A stretch of 64,000 bases of DNA from Arenibacter palladensis (GCF_900129275.1 NZ_FQUX01000007.1:62001-126000); one strand, 5' to 3'. Positions 28,767-38,974 are shown, counted from the first letter of the stretch. The notes: generated by a model not told the origin, from the sequence alone. Program-made: numbers and translations.

Positions 28767-31334
28767 TTATTTGTTGATGTAGAAATACCGTATCCTACAA
28801 GTGTTGCCAATTCGTTTTGGGTCTTCTTTTTCCGCTATTTTAATCTGTAAAGTGTGTTTTTTGTTTTCCAGCCCACTGGCAAGGGTAAAGAACCAAGGCA
28901 GGTGTAGGCTTCTGCTCCAATTGGTCAATAGGTCCAATTTTTGCCATTCTCCTTTGTCTATTCGGTATTCGATTAGTCCAGCATCGGGGCCGGCTGCTAC
29001 AGCTATTCCTACGGTGTTGCCAACAAATGTAAGGCTTGCTTTTCCCTTATTGGTCCTCTCGCCGATCAGCATGGGTACATTGGTGTAGTTGTTTCTAGTG
29101 CCTTTGCCATCTTGGGGTTCCCAGTTAGGCACCAATTTCCAATCTCCGCTTATTTTGGCGTTAGTTATATCAACTAGCGTCCCATTATCATAGTTTAGTT
29201 CGTCCAAGGGCTCGGGCAAATTGTAACTTTTTATTTTATCGTCTTCGGCAGCAGGTCCTACCCAAGAATTCTCTAGCAATGCTATCATGGAACGTGCATA
29301 AACACCTTGCCCAAAAGGGGATGGGTGTAAGTTTTTAAAATCGTCCTCCCAGGTAAATTCCCCGGCGTCGATGCGTTCCGTTACTTCTTTGGCCAGATTG
29401 ATAGTGGGAATGCCGTAATGCTGGGCCACTTTTTCATGATTTATAATAACTTTTGGGGTTTGTCCCTGACGGTATAATTTCATTTTACCGGGGTCCACAA
29501 AATGCATGAAGACTATATCCGTTGCCGGATTTTGGTATCTAGCATGGCGCACGATACCTTCCATGGCCCTTATTTGTTCTTCATCCGTTCTGCCATTGGT
29601 TGCGTCGTTTACGGCGGCTTCTTCAAATAATAGGTCTACTGGCCCATTGCTGAAAAGATCGCGCTCCATACGGAAAGCTCCTGGGGTTGAACCTGTAGAG
29701 GGGATACCTGCGGCAATGAACTCGAACTGGGTTTCCGGAAATCTATCTTTTAAATAATTCGTGATACTATCGCGCCATCCACCGTTATAGGTAATGGATC
29801 CACCCAAAAAGGCTACCCTACCTTTTTTTTCATGTTCAAATTTAATCTGGCTGTTTTGGAGTCCATTTCTCAGGTTATGGTAGGCCGATGGGTCAAGAGG
29901 TGTAGCTTCCGGTTTGCTGTAGTACTTAATGAAATCGGCACCCAATCTCGGCGTCTCAATAGGAAAATGGTGCCCATGAAGGGTTTGTTTTCCCTCGGTA
30001 CAAGTTACCACTGTGGCGATTCCCCCAAGCTCCAAATATTTGTTTATTAAAGGAAAGGTGTTTTCCTTGGGAGGAACTACAGAATCCGTAAGACTAATCA
30101 TGTGTAATATTGGAACTTTGGCCTTGGCTAGATCCTCAAGCTTGTCTATGGGGTTGTTGTCGTACTTTTTGGCTTCGGCATCCGATTGAAACCCATATTC
30201 TTCCTTTAAGGTTTTCCAGTCCTTTTCCGAGCCTATCCCACTACCAAATCCGCCGGGCCAACTTTTAAAGTCGCATACCGGGGCTTCCGTATAGATGCAA
30301 CTAACCAATTCAGGATGCATTTTTGCCCAGTTATAGACAAATAAACCTCCTCTACTAACACCTTCTAAAGCTACTTTTTTACTAAAATCATGGGACCTGA
30401 TAAGGTACTTGTAGAATCTATCCCAAGATTTCATGGCTTTAGGGCTTCCAAATTGGTTGTTGGTGTTCAAATAGGCAAGGTGAAAACCTTCTGAAATTAA
30501 AATGCTGTCCATTTCGGTATGCCAACCAGGGAAACGTGCCCTCCATACCCAGGGCTTGCCCGGTATGGCTTTTGTTGGTTCTATAACAAATGCCTTTTTT
30601 CCGTCAAATTCGAAGTCGTATTTCGTGAATCCTTTCCATTCGGATTTTTTGCCAGGAAAACGCTGATCTACCAAAACAGCTTTTTTACCACTAAGGTTCT
30701 CGTAGATAATTTTTGCAATTTCTCCCGCCCCTTCACCATTGGGATGTATGGCGTCTGGAAACAGTTTACCTTTTCCGAGCATAGGGGTATAGAGGTCAAT
30801 TAATTTTAGACCCTGCTCTTTGGCAATTTCCCTTATTTTAGGGTTTACCTCATTGGTCACGATTTCGGCACTTATCTTTCTGCCTTTTTCGTAAACGGGA
30901 ACGGCCAAACATGGATAAATGGTTGGTTTGGATGCTATATTTTGAAAGGATTCAAGGAGCCGAAGATAATCGGCTTTAAACTCATCTTTGTAGACCCAGT
31001 TAAAATCCTTGCTGTCATTGGTGCCCAATTTTATGATAACGATGTCAGGATTATAGGCCAGGGCGTCTTTATAGGCTTGGGTTACAATATAGGGGGAGTT
31101 GCCTTTGGATAATAGGGTTTTACCACTAATCCCAAAGTTTTTTACTTCATATCCTTCCCCAAGCATACGTGCCAATTGTTCGGGATAGGCGTCCTTGATT
31201 CGGTCCTTTATTCCGTAACCAAAGGTGATACTGTTTCCAATACAGGCTACTTTGATCTTTGTGCCTTCTTGCGCATTGGCATTGACAAATGGAAGTAAGA
31301 AGAGGAATAGAAGTATAATTTTGAATTGCTTCAT
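28767..31334 (-). CDS. Exported SGNH - alpha/beta-hydrolase - SGNH triple-hydrolase fusion
   Basis: A signal peptide (ends N-A-N-A-Q) is followed by three separate hydrolase folds. Domain 1 (about 26-215) is SGNH: G-N-S-I-T with Ser35, G-T-N-D at 104-107, and D-A-I-H with Asp194/His197. Domain 2 (about 225-475) is an alpha/beta hydrolase: G-V-S-R-G with Ser327, Asp417, and His455 or His456. Domain 3 (about 485-710) is a second SGNH: G-G-S-I-T with Ser513, A-V-N-D, and L-H-P-S late. The last about 120 residues form a beta-rich domain. All three nucleophile motifs look intact. It probably removes several ester groups from a decorated glycan. It is second in tight series with the sulfatase at 31367-32815. 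The substrate is unknown. Confidence 0.9.
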   Translation of the reverse strand: MKQFKIILLFLFLLPFVNANAQEGTKIKVACIGNSITFGYGIKDRIKDAYPEQLARMLGEGYEVKNFGISGKTLLSKGNSPYIVTQAYKDALAYNPDIVIIKLGTNDSKDFNWVYKDEFKADYLRLLESFQNIASKPTIYPCLAVPVYEKGRKISAEIVTNEVNPKIREIAKEQGLKLIDLYTPMLGKGKLFPDAIHPNGEGAGEIAKIIYENLSGKKAVLVDQRFPGKKSEWKGFTKYDFEFDGKKAFVIEPTKAIPGKPWVWRARFPGWHTEMDSILISEGFHLAYLNTNNQFGSPKAMKSWDRFYKYLIRSHDFSKKVALEGVSRGGLFVYNWAKMHPELVSCIYTEAPVCDFKSWPGGFGSGIGSEKDWKTLKEEYGFQSDAEAKKYDNNPIDKLEDLAKAKVPILHMISLTDSVVPPKENTFPLINKYLELGGIATVVTCTEGKQTLHGHHFPIETPRLGADFIKYYSKPEATPLDPSAYHNLRNGLQNSQIKFEHEKKGRVAFLGGSITYNGGWRDSITNYLKDRFPETQFEFIAAGIPSTGSTPGAFRMERDLFSNGPVDLLFEEAAVNDATNGRTDEEQIRAMEGIVRHARYQNPATDIVFMHFVDPGKMKLYRQGQTPKVIINHEKVAQHYGIPTINLAKEVTERIDAGEFTWEDDFKNLHPSPFGQGVYARSMIALLENSWVGPAAEDDKIKSYNLPEPLDELNYDNGTLVDITNAKISGDWKLVPNWEPQDGKGTRNNYTNVPMLIGERTNKGKASLTFVGNTVGIAVAAGPDAGLIEYRIDKGEWQKLDLLTNWSRSLHLPWFFTLASGLENKKHTLQIKIAEKEDPKRIGNTCRIRYFYINK

Positions 31335-31366
31335 TTGAGCTTGAATTTTTCTAAAATTTTAGTGAT

Positions 31367-32815
31367 TTAATTCGTCGGTGCTTTTTTTGAAAATTCCATA
31401 GGAAATTTGGCATCTACCTCGTCCCACCAGATATATAATTTCTTGTATAGATGATCCCTTAATTCCGGTAATTCGGAAGCTAAATCGTTCCTTTCCCCTA
31501 TATCATTTTTAATATTATAAAGTTCCATCCTGTAATCATTGAGGAATACGATCAATTTGTAATCCCCATCCCTTATGGCACTACTGGGACTACCTTTTTG
31601 GTTGGATTGGTGGGGATAGTGGAAATAGGTGGCTTCATGAATATTCTGAGTATCTCCTTTTAGTAAGGGGACTAAACTTTTTCCATCCATATGCAAATCC
31701 GGTCTTAATGGTTGCCGGGTCATTTCTAAAATGGTAGGGTAAAAGTCGCTACTGGTTATAATGGCATCGGAAACGGTTCCCGGTGCTATAATTCCGGGCC
31801 ATTTAATTATGGCCGGTTCCCTGATACCCCCTTCATACAACCAACCTTTTCCTGCCCTTAGAGGAGTGTTGGCCGTGGGAATGCCTTCTGAAGTGGAAAG
31901 GCCACCGTTGTCCGCAAAGAAAACTACTACAGTATTATCCGCTATGCCTTGATCCTTTATTTTGTCGAGTATTTTTCCTACTGCCATATCCATGGATTCT
32001 ACCATGGCCGCATAAGTGGGATGATCTTGGGCCTTTCTATAGGTAAATGTTAGGTCTCCTTGGGTTTCTTCCGCAAATCTGTCTGCATCGGTCAGGCCCA
32101 ATTTTTCTTTCTTTTTATTATATTTCTCAACCCTATCTGCAGGCGCATCAAAAGGAGCGTGTACTGAATACAGAGAAAAGTATAGCAAAAATGGGTCGTC
32201 TCCGTTTTGGTCTATGAAATTCACTGCTTCTTTCGCCAAGCGGTCCGTCATATATTCCCCTTTAGGACCATTTTCCAAATTGGGAATGTCCCATGGAGAA
32301 AAATATTTGTTCTTAATATATAGGCCGCCCCTAAAATGCCCAGCAACATTAACATCAAATCCTTGTTTATTAGGCCAAAACGTTTCTTCGCCTTCTACAT
32401 TGTTAAGGTGCCATTTTCCCATAAAGGCGGTTTTATAGCCAGCCTCTTGGAGCAATTCTGGAAACAACACCTCCTCTAAAGGAAGGTTTCTTTTATATTC
32501 GGGATTTCCCGGACCTCCTATCCATTGGGTCAAGTCTATTCTTGCTGGATTTTTTCCCGTTAGAATTGAAGCCCTGGTGGGGGAGCAGATGGGCGATGCG
32601 GCGTAGGCCTGTGTAAAACGTATTCCTTCTTTGGCCAGTTGGTCTATATTGGGTGTTTCGTAAAAAGAACTGCCATTGGCAGAAATATCCATCCATCCCA
32701 GATCATCGACTAGGATAAACACAATATTGGGTTTTTTGTCTTGGGCTTGAATATTCAAGGAGATAAAAATTGCAAACAACAATAATAATCTTCTTATTGA
32801 TTGGCGTGATATCAT
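31367..32815 (-). CDS. S1-family sulfatase, exported, C-S-P-T-R
   Basis: Signal peptide ending N-I-Q-A-Q (about residue 25), so periplasmic or secreted and not a lipoprotein. Motifs: L-V-D-D-L-G-W (metal), C-S-P-T-R at 77-81, G-K-W-H-L, Y-S-V-H-A-P and F-A-D-N-G-G. The compact 482-residue length is normal for the family. It is followed after 32 bases by the triple-hydrolase gene. Substrate unknown. Confidence 0.95.
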   Translation of the reverse strand: MISRQSIRRLLLLFAIFISLNIQAQDKKPNIVFILVDDLGWMDISANGSSFYETPNIDQLAKEGIRFTQAYAASPICSPTRASILTGKNPARIDLTQWIGGPGNPEYKRNLPLEEVLFPELLQEAGYKTAFMGKWHLNNVEGEETFWPNKQGFDVNVAGHFRGGLYIKNKYFSPWDIPNLENGPKGEYMTDRLAKEAVNFIDQNGDDPFLLYFSLYSVHAPFDAPADRVEKYNKKKEKLGLTDADRFAEETQGDLTFTYRKAQDHPTYAAMVESMDMAVGKILDKIKDQGIADNTVVVFFADNGGLSTSEGIPTANTPLRAGKGWLYEGGIREPAIIKWPGIIAPGTVSDAIITSSDFYPTILEMTRQPLRPDLHMDGKSLVPLLKGDTQNIHEATYFHYPHQSNQKGSPSSAIRDGDYKLIVFLNDYRMELYNIKNDIGERNDLASELPELRDHLYKKLYIWWDEVDAKFPMEFSKKAPTN

Positions 32816-33107
32816 GGTTAATGGTGTTGATTTTTTTATAAGTAAGAGGGCTACTTTAATAAATTAGACGAATTTGGAAAGGTCTTACCCTATGTTATTG
32901 TTAGGGAAAGTTAAATTTAATGTGAATAAGGCTTTTTTCATTTTAAAGTCATATTATTTTTTTGTCAGTTCAGAGTTTCATACTTAAGAACCTAATTTAT
33001 GGTTTTAGTAAATTGCCCTAAACTTTCGATAAAGGCAAACAATCTTGTTTATATTTTCCAAGTTCTAATTTGAGCAGCTTCATAATTAAGAGAGGTATAA
33101 GAGGCTT

Positions 33108-34658
33108 TTATTTGAATTGATTTTGTAATTGTTCAGTTAGAATAGCAACTTGCTCCTGAAGATCACCCTCGTCCGCTATATTGACGTTTTCCTGTGGGTC
33201 GCTAAAATGGTCGAATAGTTCATGGTCCAAAAATTCACCCTTCTTTTTTGAGGTTTTGTCCCAACTATACCATCTTATGTACCTATACTGATCTGTCCTT
33301 ATGGAATAGCCCATGCGTTCTTGGTCCCTGGTTTCCTTAGGACCAAATCTTCCGAGTAGAAACTGACTAAAAGCAGCTGTTTTCCACTCTGTTTCTGGTT
33401 TGTCCAATAATGGGGTTAGGCTCTTACCTTGTAAATGGGCGGGAATGGGCAGTCCGGCCAATTCGCATAATGTGGGATAAATATCAACCAGTTCTGTAAG
33501 TGCCTTGCTTTTTTCGCCCTTGGCTTTAATTTTGGCACCGCCTATAATCATAGGTACATGGGCATCAATATCATAGTTGGACATTTTTCCCCAACCATTG
33601 TGTTCCCCCAGTTTCCATCCGTGGTCGCCCCAAAGTACTACAATGGTATTCTTTAAAAGGTCCAATCTCTTTAATTCATCCATAATTCTACCAATTTGCG
33701 CATCGGTATAAGATACACTGGCATAGTACCCATGTTTCACTTCCCGTTGCCTATCTATATCCCATGATTGTTCCGAAGGTTTGGGTAGATTGTGGTTATC
33801 GTCATAATATCTTAATTCCTGATCTCCATGTACGGTATAATATGGACTTCCCTTGGGTGGGTATTGGTTGTCGGCCAATGGTATGGAATCCCTTTGGTAC
33901 AGGTCCCAATATTTCTTAGGGGCATTAAACGGCAGATGCGGTTTGTAATAGCCTACCGACATGAAAAACGGTTTTTTTTCTATGGCCAATTCCTGTAACC
34001 TATGAATGGCATAGGTAGTTTGTGCTCCGTCATAATAAGCGTCGTCATCTACATCGGCACTCTCAACGGAATTTGCTTTAAGGTACCAATGGCCCAATGG
34101 ATCCAATCTATTTTTTCCTGCGGCGATCAACTTTTGTTTTTTCGCTTCTTGTATGTCCAAATTTAATTTGGAGGCGTATACCGCATCCGGATCAAAAGGG
34201 AACCCCTTTAAATGAGGTCTTTCTGTCCAGCTTATAGAATCTGGTATGTCATTATGGAAGGTCTTTCCCAAGCCGATGGTAGTATAGCCATTTTGTTTAA
34301 AATATTGTGGAAGAGTAACCACGTCTGGGAGTATATCCCTAAATTTAGTAGCCAGATCCCAAACTTGTATGGAGTCTGGGCGTAAGCCTGTTAACAAACT
34401 GGCTCTGGAAGGATTGCAGACCGCTTGTTGGCAATAGGTCCTAGTGAATACCACTCCTTCTTCCGCCAATCTATCAATATTAGGGGTTTTGATATAAGGG
34501 TTGCCATAACATCCCAGTTCCGGCCTTAAGTCGTCTACGGGTATAAAAAGAATATTGGGCGCAGCGTTCCCTGTCGTTACTATTTTTTCTTCACATGCAT
34601 AAAAGATAGAGCAGAGCGCGGCTAGTCCTATAAGTGTTAAGTGAGTAATATGTTTCAT
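33108..34658 (-). CDS. Iduronate-2-sulfatase-like S1 sulfatase (S1_7 type), lipoprotein
   Basis: Lipobox Cys22 (F-Y-A-C). The start of the domain, P-V-D-D-L-R-P-E-L-G-C-Y-G, and the formylglycine region V-C-N-P-S-R (Cys81-Arg85) followed by L-L-T-G-L-R-P-D are hallmarks of iduronate-2-sulfatase-like enzymes. G-K-T-F-H replaces G-K-W-H as usual in this subgroup. Y-K-P-H-L-P and W-G-D-H-G-W complete the site. Iduronate or other 2-O-sulfated sugars are possible substrates, but the subgroup is broad. It is the first gene of the minus-strand cluster, 292 bases before the next sulfatase, and it diverges from the sulfatase at 35187. Confidence 0.93.
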   Translation of the reverse strand: MKHITHLTLIGLAALCSIFYACEEKIVTTGNAAPNILFIPVDDLRPELGCYGNPYIKTPNIDRLAEEGVVFTRTYCQQAVCNPSRASLLTGLRPDSIQVWDLATKFRDILPDVVTLPQYFKQNGYTTIGLGKTFHNDIPDSISWTERPHLKGFPFDPDAVYASKLNLDIQEAKKQKLIAAGKNRLDPLGHWYLKANSVESADVDDDAYYDGAQTTYAIHRLQELAIEKKPFFMSVGYYKPHLPFNAPKKYWDLYQRDSIPLADNQYPPKGSPYYTVHGDQELRYYDDNHNLPKPSEQSWDIDRQREVKHGYYASVSYTDAQIGRIMDELKRLDLLKNTIVVLWGDHGWKLGEHNGWGKMSNYDIDAHVPMIIGGAKIKAKGEKSKALTELVDIYPTLCELAGLPIPAHLQGKSLTPLLDKPETEWKTAAFSQFLLGRFGPKETRDQERMGYSIRTDQYRYIRWYSWDKTSKKKGEFLDHELFDHFSDPQENVNIADEGDLQEQVAILTEQLQNQFK

Positions 34659-35186
34659 TTCTATGTTGGGTAATTATGAATATTTCTTTTTGAAGAAGCT
34701 ATAATTGTCCAATTGGCTTAAACGATTCACTTCTTTTTTTGACGATATATAAAATTGGTCTAATGGGCTTTTTAAATACTGTACCATCTTTTTGCCATAC
34801 TTTATAAAATATGTTTTAAAAGTAGGCTAATATGGTGATTTGACAAATAAAATATGAAATTTTATATAAAATTTTAGAGTTGACCTATAATTAATTTAAT
34901 TGACAATTAGTTTTAAAATACTGTTAATCAGATATTTATAAATATTGTTTAATTTAGCTTACATTTTAATTTTAGTGTGTTGTATATATTTTTCTATCTT
35001 TATAAAATTATTCCATCAAGATGAACTTTTGTATATTTTGATAATATTAATTTAGCATTAATAAGTGTTAAAAATGAGTATTTCGGAATTTACGGTAAGT
35101 TTTATTTGATAGTTGTTAAGCTATTGCAAGGTGGAATAGTGGAATATATGTTTCATTTATTGTGTAATTAATTTTAGAGTGAAAAT
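34659..35186. other. AT-rich divergent regulatory gap
   Basis: This 528-bp gap separates two divergently transcribed clusters. It is very AT-rich with many short T and A tracts. No gene is seen; it must hold promoters for both sides. The best candidate is the plus-strand site at 35124-35154. Confidence 0.55.
35124..35154 (+). promoter_or_regulatory. Candidate promoter for the sulfatase at 35187
   Basis: TTG at 35124-35126 is followed after 20 bases by TATGTTTC (35147-35154), one base off the TAnnTTTG -7 consensus. The spacing and the 32-base distance to the start codon suit a Bacteroidota promoter. Confidence 0.35.
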
Positions 35187-36770
35187 ATGGGTTTTAGGAA
35201 CTCGATTGGTTTATTAACGGCAATGTTGGTCATTGTAGGTTGTTCGGAAGCGAAAAAGGAAATGGGCGATGTTAGTGTCAAACCCAATGTTATACTTATA
35301 TATGCCGATGATTTGGGAAGGGGTCTACTTTCTGTTGAGGGGCAGCGCATTATTAAGACTCCTAATATAGATGGCTTGGCCAGTGAGGGTATGCGTTTTG
35401 AAAATGCTTATGGTGCCATGTTCTGTGCTCCGGCAAGGGCCAGTCTTATTACAGGCTATCACGATGCCCAAAAGGATAAGTGGAAAATAACTGCCGGGGG
35501 GTTGTACCTAAATATTTCCCGAGGCACCATGGATCAAGCGGAAATTGCACAGAAGCTGAACGATCAGTTGGGTGAAATTCCGGAAAATGAAGTGTTTTTG
35601 GCAGAAGTATTTAAGTCCTCAGGATATGTTACTGGTGAAGTTGGTAAACTGGAATATGGTTTTTCAACTACGGACAAGCAGATGAAAAGACATGGTTGGG
35701 ATTACTATTACGGATTTTTGGACCATGTGCGTTGTCATGGGTTTTATCCACCTTTCTTGTTTGAGAACGGAAATTTGATCAATATTGAAGGCAATACCTT
35801 GGCGAACTGTGGCAAGACTATGGAAAAGGAAACGGAAAAAGCCTATGAAGAAAGATGGAATATGGAAGGAAAAACCACCTATTCCCAAGACCTTTTCTTG
35901 GAAAAAATATTGACTTTTATTAGAGGTAATAAGGATAAACCATTTTTTCTTTATCACCCCACCCAGTTGCCCCACGGTCCTGTGGCTATTCCCAAGGTCC
36001 ACGAAGACTTTGTCAATGATGACAGGTTGACCCAAATAGAAAAGGAGTACGCATCCATGGTGAAAATGTTGGATGATCATGTGGGTATCATTATGAATGA
36101 GTTGAAGACTCTTGGGATTGATGATAATACCATGGTAGTCTTTACCTCTGATAATGGACATGAAATATATTATTCAGAGGAAGGCAGAATATTGAAACCG
36201 GTAAGGAATATGAAAACCGGGGAGTTTTTTGACGATGTAAATACCAAATATTACAGTGAATTGGCAGGAGATGTGTTTGATGGCAATGATGGTATGGCAG
36301 GAATTAAAAGAAGTAATTGGGAAGGTGGGGTTAGAGTGCCCTTAATTGCCAGATGGCCAGGTAAAATAAAACCAGGAACAACTTCGAATGCCTTGGTTTC
36401 CAATTATGACTTTATGGCTACTATGGCCGATTTGGTGGATTTTGAAATCCCCGAGAGCAAGGACGGGGTATCTTACCTTCCGGAGTTACTGGGGGAAAAA
36501 GGTCAGGAACACGATTATGTGGTGTATTCTTCTTTTTTAGGGCCGGCCATTGTATCCAAAGAAGGTTGGAAGCTACGGTATTTTGCAGCTGATGATATTT
36601 TTCAATTATACTATCTACCAGATGATTATAGGGAGGAGAAAAACCTTTATGAGGGTAATATGGAAATGGCTGAAAAGTTGAAAAAAATATTGATAGAAGA
36701 ATGTGACGGCGATTTGAACAATGGATGGTTTAAAGTAAAAAGTAGTATTTTGCCGTATATAAGGTCTTGA
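35187..36770 (+). CDS. Divergent S1-family sulfatase, lipoprotein, C-A-P-A-R
   Basis: Lipobox Cys19 (I-V-G-C), Y-A-D-D-L-G metal motif, formylglycine motif C-A-P-A-R at 80-84. About 60 residues of insertion follow the active-site helix before the next conserved strand. There G-K-L-E (Lys154, Glu156) stands in place of G-K-W-H, so the common active-site His is absent. L-P-H-G-P, T-S-D-N-G-H and the late K-R-S-N-W-E-G-G-V-R-V-P segment are normal. Probably active but with altered specificity. It precedes the ECF sigma gene by 87 bases on the same strand and may be co-transcribed with it. Confidence 0.92.
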   Translation: MGFRNSIGLLTAMLVIVGCSEAKKEMGDVSVKPNVILIYADDLGRGLLSVEGQRIIKTPNIDGLASEGMRFENAYGAMFCAPARASLITGYHDAQKDKWKITAGGLYLNISRGTMDQAEIAQKLNDQLGEIPENEVFLAEVFKSSGYVTGEVGKLEYGFSTTDKQMKRHGWDYYYGFLDHVRCHGFYPPFLFENGNLINIEGNTLANCGKTMEKETEKAYEERWNMEGKTTYSQDLFLEKILTFIRGNKDKPFFLYHPTQLPHGPVAIPKVHEDFVNDDRLTQIEKEYASMVKMLDDHVGIIMNELKTLGIDDNTMVVFTSDNGHEIYYSEEGRILKPVRNMKTGEFFDDVNTKYYSELAGDVFDGNDGMAGIKRSNWEGGVRVPLIARWPGKIKPGTTSNALVSNYDFMATMADLVDFEIPESKDGVSYLPELLGEKGQEHDYVVYSSFLGPAIVSKEGWKLRYFAADDIFQLYYLPDDYREEKNLYEGNMEMAEKLKKILIEECDGDLNNGWFKVKSSILPYIRS

Positions 36771-36857
36771 TCGTAGCGGTTAGTTTACATGAAGACCGAT
36801 ATAGTTGCTATAGGTTTTGTGCTTGAGGCGTATGGGATGAAGAAATAATTTTTTGTA

Positions 36858-37448
36858 ATGAGATTTAAGGAACAAACCCCCGACGAATTCTTAATATCTG
36901 AATTAAAAAATAACAGAGAGGAGGCTTTTGATTGTATTTTTCGAAGGTACTACAAAGGTCTTTGTGCCTATGCCACCAATTATGTTTATGACCTGGACCA
37001 GGCACAAAGCCTTGTGCAGGATTGCTTCGTGAAGCTGTGGGCCAACCGCGATAGGGCGGATAGTATAGAAAGTTTACCGGCATATCTTTCACGCATGGTA
37101 AGGAATAGATGTATAGATCATATTAGACAGGTTAAGTCGTTGGAGAAGCTGCACGAAAAATTGGAAATGGAGGAGTTCGTAATCAATGCAGAGAATTCTT
37201 TGTTGTCCCGTGAGTTCGAGGAACTTCTTGTCAAGGCAATTTCCGCCCTGCCCAAAAAGAGTAAAATGGCCTTCGAGTACAGTAGGTTCGAGAATCTTAC
37301 CTATAAGGAAATTGGGGTTAAAATGAACATTTCAAGTAAAGCTGTGGAAGCCCTTCTTAGTCGGGCCCTAAAACTGTTACGCAAAGATTTGCAACCTTAT
37401 ATTACTGCAGTTGTACTTGCTATTGTGGTTTGGATGTCAAAATTGTAA
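36858..37448 (+). CDS. ECF-type RNA polymerase sigma factor (FecI-like)
   Basis: A 196-residue sigma-70 family ECF factor. Region 2 (about 20-90) has F-R-R-Y-Y, D-C-F-V-K-L-W and R-N-R-C-I-D-H-I-R. Region 4 (about 125-180) has L-P-K-K-S-K-M-A-F and the helix-turn-helix L-T-Y-K-E-I-G. The C-terminus ends in an unusual hydrophobic tail (A-V-V-L-A-I-V-V-W). It should drive transcription of the SusC/SusD pair at 39076-44138 when released by the FecR protein encoded next. This is the only transcription regulator gene in the window. Confidence 0.95.
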   Translation: MRFKEQTPDEFLISELKNNREEAFDCIFRRYYKGLCAYATNYVYDLDQAQSLVQDCFVKLWANRDRADSIESLPAYLSRMVRNRCIDHIRQVKSLEKLHEKLEMEEFVINAENSLLSREFEELLVKAISALPKKSKMAFEYSRFENLTYKEIGVKMNISSKAVEALLSRALKLLRKDLQPYITAVVLAIVVWMSKL

Positions 37449-37853
37449 CCAGATCAACTTACTTGGTTAAAAGTTTAAGATATGGCAGAGTATTGAATTT
37501 GTATCCATTTAGTGTTGGTAAATGGCAAAGCTTGTCTCATCTTCTTCCCTTCATAACGGCATTTTCTATCCTTTTTTTTAAATCTTTTCTATCTGTTTTC
37601 CTAGTACAATATTTATGTAATTTGAAAAAAAAAGTAGGGTTGGCAACATTTTTTTTTCATTGAGTAATGATGATGTAAATTTCTTGGAAATACGTCTTAA
37701 GCCTTGTTTTTATTGGGGTGGAATGGTTGGTGTGTCATTCCTTTCTTGATATTATCACTTCATACACAACATTAATTTAACTTTTTTTTTACATAAACGT
37801 AGGGTGTGCTGTGTTATGGCTCGTCATTTAATTGAACCATATCTGTAAAGCAA
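37449..37853. other. Gap between ECF sigma and FecR genes
   Basis: This 405-bp stretch is T-rich with runs of eight or more T. A 77-codon open frame here has low-complexity F/L/S-rich sequence and no family resemblance, so I do not call it a gene. No terminator or exact promoter element is visible. Confidence 0.45.
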
Positions 37854-38909
37854 TTGGAAAAGAAAGAAAAAAAGATTGAACGTATCATAGCCAAGTCTTT
37901 TAAAGGTGAGCTGGATTCTAAAGAACAGATTTTCTTGGATCAGTGGATTTCCTTGTCGCAAGAGAACAAAAAGAAATTTGGGATTTACGAAAAATTGTGG
38001 AAAAGATCTGGAGAGTTGTTGTTGTCCAATACAATAGATGTAGAGGCATCACTCCTAAAAACCAAAAAACGCATACCGGATTTTCGATTTAAAAGAAGAA
38101 CCAGTTTTGGCAATCTTCGGGTTGCTGCAGCTATGATTCTTGCCATGGGTCTTGGATTCCTGTTCAATTACCTTCTTGGGGCAAACGATTTAATTGATGG
38201 TACATCCGGAACAGTTTACCAAGAGGTAAGGGCGTCCTATGGTACCCGTACCAAGATACTTTTGGCGGACGGAACCAATGTTTGGCTTAATTCAGGGAGT
38301 ACACTTAAGTTCCCTGTTAGTTTTGATGATGCTGAGGAAAGGGTAGTGGAATTGAATGGCGAGGGGTATTTTGATGTGACCAAGAATGAATCAAAGCCAT
38401 TTATTGTAAATACGTCCGGATTGGATGTAAAAGTGTACGGTACCTCCTTTAATGTTTCCGCTTATGAGGAATACGATTCCATGGAAGTTGCTCTAGTGGA
38501 AGGAAAAGTAAGTTTGGTGCAAGGTGCAAAGGGGAGCAGAAAGGAGTATATGGTTTTGAATCCCAATGATGTGGTGGAATGCAGTATAAGCGAGAAAAGA
38601 TTATCCCGGATCAGTGATTCCAAGATGAGCAAATATACCGCATGGAAAGAAGGAAAAATAGTTTTTTATGGGGATCCAATAGATAAGGTTGTCAGTAGAT
38701 TGGAAAAATGGTACAACGTGGATATTGAAATAAGTGACAAAGCTTTAGAGAATTACAGGTTTACAGCAACTTTTAATGATGAGTCCTTAGAGCAGGTCCT
38801 TAAACTTTTAAGTCTGTCCTCGCCAATGGAATATAAAATTGTTGCATCAGAAAAAATGAAAGATGATAGCTTCAGTAGGAGGCGGGTAATATTGTCGATT
38901 AAAAAATAA
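37854..38909 (+). CDS. FecR-type transmembrane anti-sigma factor
   Basis: A 351-residue inner-membrane regulator with a cytoplasmic N-terminal segment, one membrane helix (about 90-107, A-A-A-M-I-L-A-M-G-L), a periplasmic FecR domain (about 120-235, with V-R-A-S-Y-G-T-R-T-K and L-A-D-G-T-x-V-W-L-N-S-G-S) and a C-terminal DUF4974-like domain. It holds the sigma factor until the STN domain of the SusC at 39076 signals ligand binding. The start is TTG: an in-frame TGA lies seven codons upstream and there is no ATG between. A weak non-ATG start may keep anti-sigma levels low. Confidence 0.93.
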   Translation: MEKKEKKIERIIAKSFKGELDSKEQIFLDQWISLSQENKKKFGIYEKLWKRSGELLLSNTIDVEASLLKTKKRIPDFRFKRRTSFGNLRVAAAMILAMGLGFLFNYLLGANDLIDGTSGTVYQEVRASYGTRTKILLADGTNVWLNSGSTLKFPVSFDDAEERVVELNGEGYFDVTKNESKPFIVNTSGLDVKVYGTSFNVSAYEEYDSMEVALVEGKVSLVQGAKGSRKEYMVLNPNDVVECSISEKRLSRISDSKMSKYTAWKEGKIVFYGDPIDKVVSRLEKWYNVDIEISDKALENYRFTATFNDESLEQVLKLLSLSSPMEYKIVASEKMKDDSFSRRRVILSIKK

Positions 38910-38974
38910 AAGCATTAACAACAACAACTCTAACAAAAACAACTTAAACTTTCTTGCCTATGATGAGATGATTG

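Noticed and set aside
37430..37663. 77-codon open frame after the sigma factor
   Set aside because: Low-complexity F/L/S-rich translation overlapping the sigma gene end and a T-rich gap; no start context or family.
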